A DNA stretch of 64,000 nucleotides from Welwitschia mirabilis. Its lineage: Eukaryota; Gnetophyta; Gnetopsida; Welwitschiales. Under the pieces are notes generated by a model. That model saw only the letters and a list, made by a program, of their open reading frames with translations. It did no database searches and was not told the DNA's origin. Where the stretch lies: positions 21,505,584 through 21,569,583 of the forward strand of contig JBOZIK010000001.1 in NCBI GenBank assembly GCA_051453625.1, in the 5' to 3' direction. Position numbers and translations under genes: made by a program. This document shows, piece by piece, positions 33,024 to 46,470 of the stretch (the first letter of the stretch is position 1; every line of letters starts with the position of its first letter).

Positions 33024-36000
33024 TATAACTAGTTGTTTTCTAATTTTTAAAACCTCCATATTTAATAAAATTTTGTATTTAATGCTTGATCAATTTCTAT
33101 ATAATAGTGTATGTATTTCATGTGTGAAATCTGTGAGATTTACTTTCTTATATAACACCATTTTATAATATGATGTTATGGATGTGCTTTTAGTTGATAT
33201 AGCTTATATCAACATTTTTTATTTTCTTTTTTACAATTTAATAAAGCTTAATAAAATTTTGGCCTTAATTTTTCTTTAATAACATGTTGAACTTCCTGAT
33301 ATGTCTACATTTACTTATTATCTCTTGTGACATATATACATTATCATGATTTCATCACTATTACAACTGTTGCTTTATATGTTGTATTATGTACAAGACT
33401 AGCATTCAGATCCACAATCATCTACTTAAGTTACAAACATCTCGATGATTAATCCTTAGGCTTCGTAAATGATGTAATTTCTCACCATCATGTGAATGAC
33501 AAATGCCACTAAATATTTTGATATAGGTCTGATACCACATCCTGTAGATGAACTTCTTAATTGGTAGTAGGCTTCATTCCTATTAAAATCATCACTTGCA
33601 CAAGTTGTACAAGGAGACTAATTCGAGGTTGTAAGGAAGGCTAAATTTTAAATAAAATAAGGTATTAATAGTTAATATTTCACATTACTTTTAAACTTTA
33701 ATACTACATCTAGAGGTTTTTTGCATTGTTAAGGTAACAGCTATACTAAACATTCAATGAGCTCAAAACGATGCATTATGATCTAGTTTGAGGATTTTCA
33801 TGACACTTGCAGTCAAGAGATCAAGATTAAGGGTGAAAATGTACATGATGGATGACTACTCCAACATAGAAGCTCTATAGATGATTCATAGTACCTTTTC
33901 CATTACCATATATCATCTACTTATTGAAGCGATGATTCTAACTTACTTTGACACTAGATGCATGACAATAGATGAGGGATGCATGACATTAGATGACATC
34001 AGAGCCTTTTGAAACATTAGTACCTTGGAAAATTGCATTCCTGAAGCCATAGTCTATTTATTCCTAGTCATTTTCGAGTCAAAATTAACAAAATTATGTA
34101 TTGTAATTCTTAATATATAAAATTAAATTAACTTTATTTTTGGATTTTTAGTAGTTATGTATGAACCTATCTATGGTGCTACAATACCAATTCCAAGAGT
34201 AAAATGGCACTACAATATCATGTGATAGTTTTGTAAAATAAGACATGAGACACATGTGAATATACAGTGGTTTTAACAACTCCTTAGCCTACAACTGATC
34301 CTAGAATGCCTATAAAGACTGCCCTCTTTGCCCATACCAACATCATCTTGTTATTATACCATTTTAATTCCAAATTTGCCATTCTCAAGCATTGGAAGGA
34401 GAGTTTATATCTCTCTCTCTATATCAACTTTGAAAACCTTCTATGTTCCTCATTATCATCTTTTGATATCATTTGAAACAATTTTCAGCCTTCTAAACCT
34501 TTCAAACCCCATTTTACTTCATCTTTCCTCCCATTTCCATTCATCTGGAGGGCATTGTAAGTGTGGTGAAGTGCACGTAATTGGGCAGTATAGGAGGAGA
34601 AGGAAGCATCAAATCTTATAAAGAACTGAATGGAGGACTAATGAAAATGGCTATGAATTCTTTTAAAATCAATAAATTTTCCTTTTTCTAATGTTTTTAA
34701 TGCTTTTAATTACTTGATTTATGCATATTTATCATGGTTTTCTTTTAATGTAATTAGACTTTTAATGGCTTGTAGCATAAATATTGCTCATTAGATTGTA
34801 GCACAATTAGTAACTTTTATAGAAATCTATTTTTTTTTGCATGTTTGATTAATCTTTGTAAAAATAAATCATGTTTTTTATTTTTATTCTCTCTTTTTTC
34901 CTACGTTCTTTTCATTTTCTATTGCATTTCTTACAGTTTACTTTTCTTCTAAAGTAATTAATGTTGAATTATTATTTCCTCTCTAGTAGTAGTTGCAGAA
35001 TTTAAAAATATGTGACTTATTCTTTTCTAGAACTAAAGTTAATATTTTTTGCAATAATTCTTCTCTCTTCTTTTTACTTTCTCAAAATCAAAGTAGAATA
35101 GTTAATGGTCTAGTTTGTTTTGGCCATAATGTTTCTTTGCAACTTCAAGGGTTTTGCATTTTTGTTAGTAGATTCTTCTCATAATTTAGAACTTTCTTTT
35201 TCAACGTGTCAAAATCCAAATTCAGCCTCTAAAACCCCCTTTTTTGACCATTTTCAATCTTAGTTGTAGTTTTACTTGATAAATCTTTATGGGCTGTCAA
35301 ATCTTATTTTTTCTAATTTTGCATAATTTTTTTTTCAATCATTTTTTAGTTTTCCCCCCCTGAATTCAAGATTCTATCTCATAGTATTTTTGAATAGTTA
35401 TATAATATGAAATCCATTTTTTTCTCAAGTTTTATAGTTTTTTTAATATTCTCAGACAAATTAGGGTTGTTTGTAATTTTTTGCAATTTTTTTAGATGAA
35501 TTGTATTTATCGGTTGCAATCGATTTTACTTAATATTGACTAGTTAGATTTACAAACTTGTTTTATGGCATATTCTACATATTTTGATGGCTACAAAATT
35601 TTCTAAGTCTGTTCTTATGAATTTTCTCTCTCCCTTGTCTCCCTTTTCTTCATTTATTCTCTTTTTTTATTAGTCAAAATAACTTGAAATTAACTAGGAT
35701 TATTTTGATTTAATGAATATTCCTATACTGGTTTTTATTAGTTTCCTATTGATTGAAACCCTGATTTTGATGTTTCAATGCTTTTATAATTTATTTTATG
35801 ATTAGTAAAGAGTTGTCTCTTATGTTAAATGTGTTGCAATATAGCAAAAATCGCGTTATTATCAAAGGGTTTGTCTAGCCAAGTTGAAGAATATAGATTT
35901 AGAAGTGTTATATTTTGATTCTAAATTGATGTACATTTTACATAGAATGGAATGTAATGTTTGAATTACCTAATTACACCCATTTAATATGAATTAAAGA

Positions 36001-37434
36001 AATTAACTTTCCAAGGAAAATTATTATTACATATGAAAATAACTAAGGTAAATTTGACTGTTTAAACTCGTTTGCTTATTCACATCAATTATAATTGATC
36101 TTTATAATCTTGAGAATGTTCATAAAATATTACTTCTTTTTACTTTATTGCACTTTCCTTTTCACATCTTGTGAAATTATGCTTTTACACATGTAATTTT
36201 TCATGACTATTTTATGTCGTGTGTTAAATTAGTTGTATGTCACTTAAGAGAAATGATTTTTTTAATAATATGAAGTGACATTTTGATAAGACAATTTTAA
36301 TATTTCCATATGAATTCATGTCAAGTGTTCCATGGGTTCAGTACTCATGTGCTTTCACCATATTTTCATATTAAGTTAGGAGATTTATTTATGATATAAT
36401 TTAAACTTTTTATACTTAATTTTCTTTCTCTAAGTTGAATTATCATCGTAAGTATACATTTATTCTTATGAAGGCTTAGAGCATCATCTCATCATTTTAA
36501 AAATTGAGTTTTTACTTCATTCACTAAAACAAATGGCATTAAAGAGGTGGAGCTAATTTCTATTTTAAGGGAGATTCACGTTTGCCATGATGTTTAACAT
36601 TAGAAGGATGTTTTATTGAAGAATGTTTATTAGGATGACACCCACTATGAGGATGTTATACTTTAAATTCCAATTTAGAGGAAAAGGTATCAATAATGTT
36701 AGCCTATGATTTAATAGTATAAAGAATCTTGTTAAGTATTATTAAAGATAATTGTGATAGTTTTATACTACCATGCAATGACATAGTATAGTTACACAAA
36801 GGTGAATCCTTCAAATAACATCTATTCAAGTTAACATAACATATGCAAACTTGATTCCATGGGTCATAATACATGAAACTTGATTCTATGGGTTAATTTT
36901 AGCAACCTTCACCTTAATATAACTCATTTGTGGAATTAATTATTGTATCTTTCTTTATTATAATGCAAGATATTTATACTTGTTATGAGATTGATAAGCT
37001 CTAAATCATTCTTTCAGTAGAATGTATTTGTAGTGTGATGAAGTTGGTATAACTAGTCTTCATATGACTTGCCAACTTCTTATGTTGTAAAGCCTTAGAT
37101 TTTATCATGATTTCTATCAACTCATTATCAATATTTTTCCAAGAATTTTCTTCCCCTAAGGAGTGAAAAGGAACATGCATTTTATTAAAGAAATTGATGT
37201 CAAAACCAGATACATACATAGTGGACATGAAATCTTCATGTAAATCTTTCCAACTCTGATCATTATAAAGAGTGGCTTATATGTTGGTCATGAATCTAGT
37301 TGTCAATACTGATGTAAAAGAGTTTAGCAACATCTAAAACTTTCTCTTTAGGATTGCCATAACTAATTTAATAGGAATGAAAAATGATAATTTATGAGGT
37401 ATACTAAATAATTAATCTATCCTTTACAAAAGGA
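33024..37434. other. Stretch without recognisable genes; presumed Gypsy-1 LTR and debris
   Basis: No conserved protein was found. A short direct repeat with GATGCATGACA-TAGATGA units lies at 33952-34004. CTCTCTCTAT lies at about 34405. 34.7-36.5 kb is strongly T-rich. A 75-codon minus-strand open stretch (37001-37228) has no recognisable motif. It could be an old gag piece, but I cannot support this. Confidence 0.45.
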
Positions 37435-37895
37435 NNNNNNNNNNNNNNNNNNNNNNNNNNNNNNNNNNNNNNNNNNNNNNNNNNNNNNNNNNNNNNNNNN
37501 NNNNNNNNNNNNNNNNNNNNNNNNNNNNNNNNNNNNNNNNNNNNNNNNNNNNNNNNNNNNNNNNNNNNNNNNNNNNNNNNNNNNNNNNNNNNNNNNNNNN
37601 NNNNNNNNNNNNNNNNNNNNNNNNNNNNNNNNNNNNNNNNNNNNNNNNNNNNNNNNNNNNNNNNNNNNNNNNNNNNNNNNNNNNNNNNNNNNNNNNNNNN
37701 NNNNNNNNNNNNNNNNNNNNNNNNNNNNNNNNNNNNNNNNNNNNNNNNNNNNNNNNNNNNNNNNNNNNNNNNNNNNNNNNNNNNNNNNNNNNNNNNNNNN
37801 NNNNNNNNNNNNNNNNNNNNNNNNNNNNNNNNNNNNNNNNNNNNNNNNNNNNNNNNNNNNNNNNNNNNNNNNNNNNNNNNNNNNNNNNNNNNNNN

Positions 37896-40150
37896 ATTTA
37901 AAAGTAATGAGAGAAAAACTTGAAATGTATAGTTGGTTTAAAAAAATATATTGCTTACACTAATAATTTCAAATGATCTATTCAAATTACAATAACACTA
38001 AAAATATTGAAAGAATAATAAAAAGTCATAATAGAGAGTTATAGTTAATTTAAAAGGAATCTTTCTAACATCCATAATTGAAATGATCTATTTAATCCAT
38101 AAAAATGTACTAAATTAACAAAGATATCCCTCTAATAATCATACACATAAAGAAAAACAAAGTAATTTTGTTTAGAAATCCTTATGTAAATACAATAATT
38201 TTTAACCTAAGAGGCCTAAATTATTAGATGATTAAGTAAACTCTTTGTTAATTTCATGTCTTGATCCCAATCTAGATAGTGATAATACCCTCTTTAGGGG
38301 TGTGAATCTTATCTCTAAAAAGAGTAAAAGGGTAAAGTATGAATCACATCAATGGGACATTCAAGTTATTGTCTAGTTTTAGTTACCTTAGCTATAAACC
38401 CCCTTAATGAATAGTATGATACAATGTTAATGACTTTTTTAGATCTTAAACCTAGTCAATTTCAATTAATTACACTTGTTCCTTCTTATTAACTTAATGA
38501 TGAAATTCATGTAGATCCTACCACTATGTCCCTAGTCTTTTTCCAATACACCCTCGATTACTAAGGTGTACACAGGAGTATGGAGCTTGGGATGCCTAGG
38601 ATATTTTCACTTAAGTGAGATATGACTCTCTATAAGGCTCCAAATACATATTTATAATAGTTGAATATTGGTTAATAAACCTAAAATATATTATAGTATA
38701 ACATAGATTAGTGTTTATATAAGGCTCCCAATGCCACCATCAACTAAGACTTATTACAAGTGAAAACATAATGTATTTAAAAAGCTATTAATTTTTAACT
38801 TTAAACATTAGATAATATTAAAATTTTATAAAATGGCATTAAGTGCAAGGAATAAGATAAAAAAAAAACAAAGGATCTTGGTTTTGGTATGATTTAAGTG
38901 GATCTTACTCGACATCTCAAATTTAACTTGATCTATCTAAATTCCAAGTGAAAAATGATTTAAGTGAGAAATTTTAAGTAAAGTAAATCTTACTCAATAT
39001 TTAAATTTGATTATATGTGATAAAAAAAAGAGTTTTATGGGCTTATAATAATTAAAAAAATGCCTAAAAATCTTAAAATATGTGAGAAAATGCAAAAATA
39101 ACTAAACATGCATGTGTACAAAAGTGAGATAAAAGATTAATATAAATTTACATATGCATAATAAAGAGGTAAAAGTTAGCATAAATTAAACATATGTAGA
39201 ACAATGTGGTTAAAAAAAGCCTTGAGCTAAGAATGAATGCACATGTCCTAGCACAAATCAAAAAGTGTAAACATGCACAACCACTATTTTAATTTATGCC
39301 TTCCTAAAATATTTCATATAAGTGCATCAAGAAATTTAAGAAGGTGGTAGATTTTTATAAGATGATAGAAGTTGAAAGATGCATGTAAGTGATTAAGATG
39401 TTTGACAATTCAGTTAGTGCACTTTGTAGAATTTTTAAGAGGTGCATAAGACATAGATAAGTAAGTTAGCACCTTAGACAACATGTTCAGACATCATGCT
39501 TTGCATAGGTGGCACATAAAGTAGTGAGAATGTTGAGATCACTATCATATTGGGCAACACATATAGTGGATGTAGTGAGTTAATGAAATGTTAAATAGTA
39601 AATGTAACATGTGTTATAATAAAAATAATGCATTTTCTAGTGAATGAAAATTGTTTAATAAAAATGATTGGTAGGATTCTGTTAGGTTTGCAACATGATA
39701 GCTATACTACTGATTAACTAAAATTTACTACAATCCAACTAGACTCTTTTTGATATCTTAAGAAGGATATGTAGAATCATTTAATTAAGTTTTACAAATA
39801 GTAAGAAACAATTCACCAAATGAAGACAAGAAACAAGTAGTGATAATAAAAGTACAAGATATACAAAGAAGAAGTACCAAGCCACAAGAGGGTATTAGTA
39901 GTGAAAATGAGCGTAATAAGTAGAAAGAAGGATGTTGAAGGGAAAAATAGGAGTGTGGACATTATGAAGCTGAAAACATGATGATCTTGATAATATGCAA
40001 AGATTGACATTTATTTTAAGTCATTAAGGTTTATTTAGCATAATCAAGGTTTAGTATTTACCTTTTTATCATTTTATCTTAATTTAAGCTATTAAAATTA
40101 TTAAAAAATAATATTTTTCATTTATCATTGAACTTTAAGATCTTTAAGAG
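37896..40150. other. AT-rich stretch without recognisable genes
   Basis: This follows the 461-N gap at 37435-37895. No domain is visible in any frame. Around 38880-39010 a phrase of the type GATCTTACTC-ACAT-TCAAATTT is repeated imperfectly. Confidence 0.5.
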
Positions 40151-41225
40151 GAATCTAGAACATGTGGCAGAAGCCCTATTGCACCTCCTAATTATTAATT
40201 AATGATAAAATAAATTTTAAATAAATTGAGTCTAATGTTTATATTATTTGTGTAGGCCTTGAAGAACATTTGGATGCTTAAAAAAGCAAAGAATAAGGAG
40301 AAAATAAAGAACACTAACTTGAATAGTTAACCATTTATTGCTTAGGAATCGATCACCTATGATAGTTATAAGTGCAGATTTTCAATAAAGGGTTGATCAC
40401 CTACCATTGAGGGGTTGATCATCTACTATTAAGGGGATGACTATTCATTGTAGTGAGGTTGACCACCTATTGTTAGGGGATCGACTACTAAATATGTTTA
40501 CAATAATTCTTCTTCATGATGAGGCTAACCTATCAAGAACTATAGTTGATGAGATAAGGGATTAACTGGTATTAAGGAGGAGGTAAACTACCTCGCATAT
40601 GATTATAAGTGAAAATAGCCATTGAAAAGCATACTTAACCATTAAGCAAAAGTGTTGAAATGCTAATTGACTATTTTGTAGGTTCCAATAATCACATACA
40701 TTAGAATCATAATTTATAACAATTAGAATTCATCCTCTATATAATCCAAACATGATTGTTCTTATTTATGGGGATTGAGTTTTTATTATTAGGCCTAAGT
40801 ATATAATAAAACACTTCCTATATTGTTTATTTTATTTTATATCAACTCTACGTTGTCTCTTATTATAATTAAAGCTACTTAAGCTTACTTGAAGCTAAGG
40901 AATAGCATAAAATCCTATTGTAAGGTAAAGAAATACTGCAAAGCCCCATTAGAGTTTAGTTGGAAGCTACACTAGTAATAAAGAAAGACAGGATTGTTTT
41001 CATTACTTCATGCCTATTTATCTTTATAGTTTGTTTAATATCATGTGCTTAATTGTTATATTCATAATTGATTATATGAATTATCAATAGAGTTAATTTG
41101 ACACTAGTTATTATTTAATTAGATGATATATTACATTATGCAAACATAATGCAAATAATTAAATTGTAAAAACTACCTTAACTATCCTACTCATCCCTTC
41201 CCTCTAGGACAATGAATTCTAAAAA
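40150..41225 (+). repeat. Putative 5' LTR of Copia-3
   Basis: It lies immediately before a Copia primer-binding site and gag on the plus strand. It contains a 22-bp minisatellite (40346-40490) and, downstream of it, a TATA-like CTCTATATAATCC at 40735-40747, then A-rich polyadenylation-like text. This order fits U3, TATA, R and U5. The left edge is a guess, because the 3' LTR is not in the window. Confidence 0.5.
40346..40490. repeat. 22-bp minisatellite in the putative Copia-3 LTR
   Basis: About six imperfect units (at about 40347, 40391, 40413, 40434, 40457 and 40478) share the theme GGTTGATCACCTACTATTG. Several contain the palindrome TTGATCA or a related word. Confidence 0.75.
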
Positions 41226-41241
41226 TTGGTATTACAACTTG
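41226..41241 (+). other. Copia-3 primer-binding site
   Basis: TTGGTATTACAACTTG matches TTGGTATCAGAGCTTG, the usual Copia initiator tRNA-Met site, with transitions at most differing positions. It is 48 bases before the gag ATG. Confidence 0.7.
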
Positions 41242-41288
41242 TATATAGGTGTTTTTCTTGTATTTAATTATTTAATATATTATTAATC

Positions 41289-42264
41289 ATGAAAGGCCAA
41301 CTAATTAACTATCCATCCTACTTCATAGGTGATAACTATGAGTTTTTAAAAACTAGCATGCAAGTCTTCGTTAAAGTAATGAGCTTTAACTATTGGATGA
41401 TTATTGAAAAACAATTCTATCCTACAATTGAAGCATAGAATGTTTTTGGAATAACAAGTTTTATAATCAAAGCAAGGAGTAAATGAAAAGATGCTCAAAA
41501 GAAAAAATCTATGCTTAACAAGAAAGCAATAAATGCTATAAGCTATGAACTTCATATGGAAGATCATAAGAAGGTAAGAGATTTTACTACTTATAAAGTG
41601 ATTTGGAATTATTTTTAGGTAACATATGAAGGGAAAAATCAAATTTAAAAGATAAATAAAAAAATGCTAATGACTAAATTTGAGCAAATCTAGATGTAAG
41701 AAGATTAAACCCTCATAGAATTTAATAACAAACTCATTGAAATAGTCAATGGGCTTTGGGGGCTTAGAAAACCTCTCAAGAGAAGCCAAATTGTTAAGAA
41801 GATCTTAAGATATCTTCCAAGGGCATATGAAAACAAGGGATTATCTATTAAAAATATCAAATGCCTTAAGAAAACCAAGCTAAAGGAGTTAGTAAGTGAC
41901 ATTTTGAATTTGGAATTATGTCATCTTCAAAAAGTAATAAGGGAAATAATATAACTCTAAATGTAAATCATTTATTTCTTTCTAGAAATAGAATGATGAT
42001 TCTTCTAGTTATTCATCATTCAATTTTGATTATGATACAGATAGAGAACTTAATTTATTCACTAGTGAATTCTAAAAGATGTGGGTTTGGCAAAAGTGAA
42101 GAAATAAAAAGCATCATAACACAACATATTCAAGATGCAAGGACAACACAAGAGAAAAGATTACCCAATAAGATGCATGTAAATTATTTGGACACACAAT
42201 AGCTAAGTGTCTAAATAGAAAAAAGAAGAAGTGCAATAATAACATAAAAACCTAGGATAGTAAT
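41289..42264 (+). pseudogene. Copia-3 gag, 5' part (DUF4219/UBN2 and zinc knuckle)
   Basis: From ATG 41289 the translation gives YPSYFIGDNYEFLKTSMQVF (FFDG-NY--WK-RM--FL). KKAINAISYELHMEDHKKV and IWNYFXVTYEGKNQI follow, then the classic UBN2 run EFNNKLIEIVNGLW, KKILRYLPRAYENK and LKELVSDILNLEL. A zinc knuckle at about 42176-42215 reads ACKLFGHTIAKC: the last three ligands of CCHC are present and the first is lost. Scattered stops disable it. The frame is cut at about 42264 by an inserted Gypsy LTR. Confidence 0.88.
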
Positions 42265-43628
42265 AGTTGTAATGTGAATTTATGCAACTTAAAGTCCTTT
42301 ATGTAAACCTATAAATCAAATAGCTTGTAGCAAAACACACTTTAGTATGGACGAGAGTTCACCCAAATATCGTAATTTCAACGAAGGCACTAGGCTTAGA
42401 ATTAGAAAATTGATTTCCAAAGGTATTTTTAGTTTTTTAACTTTTAATAACTAAATAATAAAGTAAATGCAATGCAATATAAATGGATATTAAATTCAGA
42501 TGGAAATGGAATGCATTCTATTTAATTCCTAATTCTTCTGTCACAAGAACTAGCTCTCTATAATTTAAATCAATTAAGAAGAGTACTTAACTTATTCTTA
42601 ATCAATATGAGCTATGAGATATACCAAGTAGAATAAGGAATGTAATGTGAAATAAAAATGTAATAACAATGCAATCTAATATTAACCAATGTTAACCTTA
42701 ACAAAGGTTGCCCTTATAATCTAGATAAATCATAGAATTTTCACTCTAAACTATGATCAATATAAGCTATAAGGACATCACAAATTTTAAATGAAAAGAA
42801 TAATTGTATTGATTCAAAGAGCAATTAGTTTAATTCAAGAACTTTACATCCACTTACAACAAAATAGTAGCATCTCAATGAAAGAGACTCAGCCTAACAC
42901 TAAGGGAACTCCTTTCTATAGCCACTGAATGGATCTCTTATCCTTCAATCTTCTATCACAAGCATATTAGGTATAAAATATGATTTGTAAGTAAGAACAA
43001 GAGAGGTATTTATAGTTTTACATTGAAATATCTGGAACTATAACCCTAGAAGTCGAATAAAAAATCCTATCAGCCTAGATGGGGCGCATGACCCCGTTAC
43101 AAGAAAATTCAGTCCCGCATATGTAAAATAGTTGTTGTCCTAACTATCATAAGGATGACACTGGGAATGATGCCCCTTAATAATAGATAATTAATCAGCT
43201 TTTAGCTCTGTAATTAGCCCTGTAGTTGGTTTTAGATGTGTTTTCATCCCTTATGTTGTGGAAATGACAATGGGGATGATACGTACTTAAAAAGATGATT
43301 CATTAACTCCAAGATTTATTTTAAATTACTATTGTAATAGGTTAATATAGTGCTACCATCCCCTCTGACATGAGGATGATAGAGGGAATGACACCCTTCT
43401 AAAGCTTCTCAGGTAAAGCAAATCAGCCTTCTTCATCATTAATCTTCCTTCAACATACAAAGTACTAGAACATGTGTAAAATGCCTCTAATTATGTCAAG
43501 AATTACATGTTCCTATGATCATCCCATTAACTCTCCATAATCATCAAAATTATATCCAAACCTGTATAAATGTCCTACACAAGTACTTCAAATACACCAT
43601 AAAATTCCTACAAATTAATATTGTAATA
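42265..43628 (-). repeat. LTR copy A: solo Gypsy LTR inserted in Copia-3 gag
   Basis: It starts with AGTTGTAATGTGAATTTATG (the family start is TGTTGTGATG...) and ends ...TCCTACAAATT plus 12 bases. It carries the family landmarks: GGTTGCCCTTATAATCTAGA, a minus-strand TATA (TATTTATAG at 43009-43017), and three copies of the TCATCC/GGATGA motif at 43133-43398. No primer site or polypurine tract adjoins either side, so it is a solo LTR. AATAG occurs on both edges (42262-42266 and 43629-43633), but on the left it overlaps the expected terminal dinucleotide by two bases. Confidence 0.8.
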
Positions 43629-43779
43629 AATAGAGATGCTTAATACTTCATTATCATACTTTTTATGATAATCCAATTAAAGTAGAAAATTTAAAATCTC
43701 TCATTATTAATGAATTTAATTGTGAACACCTTGGAACTAATTGTTTTAATTAGGAGAATGAAGAAACAAGATCTATAAT
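43629..43779 (+). pseudogene. Copia-3 gag continuation after the LTR
   Basis: This is a short AT-rich segment between LTR copy A and the 100-N gap. One frame gives LKSLIINEFNCEHLGTN, which weakly resembles the acidic coil (L-F-EL---F-EL) after the zinc knuckle of Copia gag. The assignment rests mainly on its position. Confidence 0.35.
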
Positions 43780-43879
43780 NNNNNNNNNNNNNNNNNNNNN
43801 NNNNNNNNNNNNNNNNNNNNNNNNNNNNNNNNNNNNNNNNNNNNNNNNNNNNNNNNNNNNNNNNNNNNNNNNNNNNNNN

Positions 43880-44806
43880 AATCAACATGAACTATGAGAT
43901 ATAACAAGTAGAATAAGAAATGCAATGTGAAATGGAAATGAAATAACAATGCAATCTAATACTAACCAAAGTTAACCTTAACAAAGGTTGCCCTTATGAT
44001 CTAGATAAATCATAGAGTTATCACTTTAAACTATGATCAAAGTAAACTATAAGTGAAATACAAAGAATTGAAATGAATAGTAATTATATTGATTCAAAGA
44101 GTAATTTGATTAATTCAAGAATATTTACATCCACTTACAATAGAATAATAGCACCTCAATAGAAGAGATTCAGCCTAACACCAAGGAAACTCATTTCTGT
44201 AGCTACTGAATAGACCTCTTATCCTTTAATATTTTATCACAAGCATATCTGGTATAAAATATGGAAATAGAAATAAAGGAGGAGAAGGGTATTTATAGTT
44301 TTACATTGAGGTTTTACAAACTTAACCCTAGAAGTCAAAAAAGAAACCCTAGTAGCCCAAATGGGTCAATTAAACCCATTACAAAGATAATTCTTTCTGA
44401 TCATAGAAAAATAGATGTCATTCCTACTATCGTGGGGATGACATAAGGGACATCACCCTTTATCAAAAGATACTTTATCATCTTCATGCCCTAATGTCAG
44501 CCCCATATCTTCTGTCCATGTTAGTAGTGCTATCATCCTGCTTGTCATTGGGATGATAAAGGGGATGATAGTCCTCCTTATCTCCAATATCAAAGGTAAA
44601 TCAGTCTTTTGCATGGTGAATCCTTCTTCCAAGTATACCATGTCAAAATAAGCCTAAGAAAACTTCAAATATGCTAAAAATCACATGTTTCATTGTTCAT
44701 CTTGTTATATCTCCATAATCATCAGTACAACATCCAAACTTATGTAAATGTTCTACAAAAATACTCAAAATACACCATTAAATTCCTACAAATTGACATC
44801 ACAACA
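43880..44806 (-). repeat. LTR copy B (partial, 3' LTR of a minus-strand Gypsy)
   Basis: This is the same family as copy A, starting at the position equivalent to about 42600 of copy A because its left part is lost in the gap. The TATA equivalent is TATTTATA at 44290-44297. Motif copies lie at 44414-44460 and 44530-44577. It ends ...GACATCACAACA at 44806 and is followed directly by TAGCCCTCTACTT, the complement of a polypurine tract, which identifies it as a 3' LTR. Confidence 0.82.
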
Positions 44807-46189
44807 TAGCCCTCTACTTAGCCTTGTCAGAGCTTGACAAAGTAAGCGATTTACTATATTGTGAGCCAATTTGACTAAGATAAAATAGTATTAAAAAATG
44901 TAAATTGAGTTTAATTAAATTATGTAAGAAATGATATCTCAAATGAATAATTGATATAAATGCTAAAAGATTTCCATTAGCCCCCTACTTAAGTATGTTA
45001 CTATGGAATAAATGAATGCCCTACACATACATAAGTCATAAAATGTAACATTGATAGCTCATGGATTACAAAAATAATGATAATGGACTAATGTGACAGA
45101 CTTAAGTAGTGCTATCCTCTAAAGAGTGATGTATTTAAGTTTATTAGTGTCATCAGCAAAGGACAAGAGTAGATATAGCATTTTTTAGATGATCTGAAAT
45201 ATGGCTTATGGAAAAACATTTGTGAGTATTTTGCTATATCCTGCAAGATAAATTTCATGAATTCTTCATGAATTTATTCAATTAACATGAAAAACTAATC
45301 CAAATAACCCATCATAAATTTATATCGTGAAATCTTAGAATATGAAAAATTTATGCTTAAAATCATAGAATAATGCCTAGAAAGGTATCCTAAGAAGCAA
45401 GACATCCCAAATTACACTAAGAATAAAGGAAGAGTATCATCTTGTCTATCATTGGGACGATAGTTGTAGGATAGTATTCATCAAATAAGCTATTCAAAGG
45501 AAAAAATAAAACCAAAAAAATTCTAAAAGTAGGAAAACATAGAAAAACAGAAAAAAGGAAATAAAATGCAGAGAGAAAGTGAAGAAACAACTTAAAGAAC
45601 ATCCTCATGATAGAGAATGAAAATGTAAGAAAAGAAGAAAATGCACTAAGCAAAAATAAGCAATGCTCAAAGACTCCTCAAATGTGCCTGAACTCATGGA
45701 AAAGAATAACTGAAACTCATTAGATCATGGGAACTTATCAAAAATAAAATATCAATCCTCTAGAAAAGTTATGGAAAAATATCAACAAGGAACTAGAAAA
45801 TGATTAGATTCATAATATGATGCTGAAAAAGTATGGAAGATAACTTTGAAAATCCAAAAAAAAACTGAAAAAATAAAATGAAAATATACAACTAGCAACA
45901 TNNNNNNNNNNNNNNNNNNNNNNNNNNNNNNNNNNNNNNNNNNNNNNNNNNNNNNNNNNNNNNNNNNNNNNNNNNNNNNNNNNNNNNNNNNNNNNNNNNN
46001 NNNNNNNNNNNNNNNNNNNNNNNNNNNNNNNNNNNNNNNNNNNNNNNNNNNNNNNNNNNNNNNNNNNNNNNNNNNNNNNNNNNNNNNNNNNNNNNNNNNN
46101 NNNNNNNNNNNNNNNNNNNNNNNNNNNNNNNNNNNNNNNNNNNNNNNNNNNNNNNNNNGAAGTACTAGAAATAAATAAAGAAAAATGAC

Positions 46190-46470
46190 TCTAGAAAATA
46201 AGCAATGCCTTTGATGACACAAGGGATACCATTGATCTTATAGCCTCAAAATGCAATTTATTTGTCCATGATTAGGGGAGTAAAACCACTATTAGAGGAG
46301 TAAGAACCCACACAGCATGGCCAATTGACCCCCTAGTGGAGTTCCCACAGCTATCATATCGCATTGCGAAAGGCCCCTCTCGGGAATATTTGCCTTGATG
46401 CACTTGTGATAGGACATTATGATGACCATGTTTTTGAGATATAACATGAAAGAGCATGGTATTCTTTTTT
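46190..46470 (-). repeat. Conserved internal block, copy B
   Basis: The minus strand holds TGTCCTATCACAAGTGCATC, GGGAACTCCACTAGGGGGTC, CCCCTAATCATGG and GGTATCCCTTGTGTCATCA in that order. The same words recur in order at 52900-53140 (minus) and 61020-61250 (plus). No consistent reading frame is conserved among the three. Confidence 0.7.

Noticed and set aside
34328-34621. 97-codon plus-strand ORF with a CKCGEVH segment
   Set aside because: Low-complexity Ser/Leu/Ile-rich translation. A single short Cys/His word is not enough for a zinc-finger call.
37001-37228. 75-codon minus-strand ORF as a gag gene
   Set aside because: No gag block or zinc knuckle could be recognised. Composition equals the AT-rich background.
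40346-40490. CRISPR array
   Set aside because: The units are imperfect and contiguous, without spacers, and the context is a plant retrotransposon LTR.
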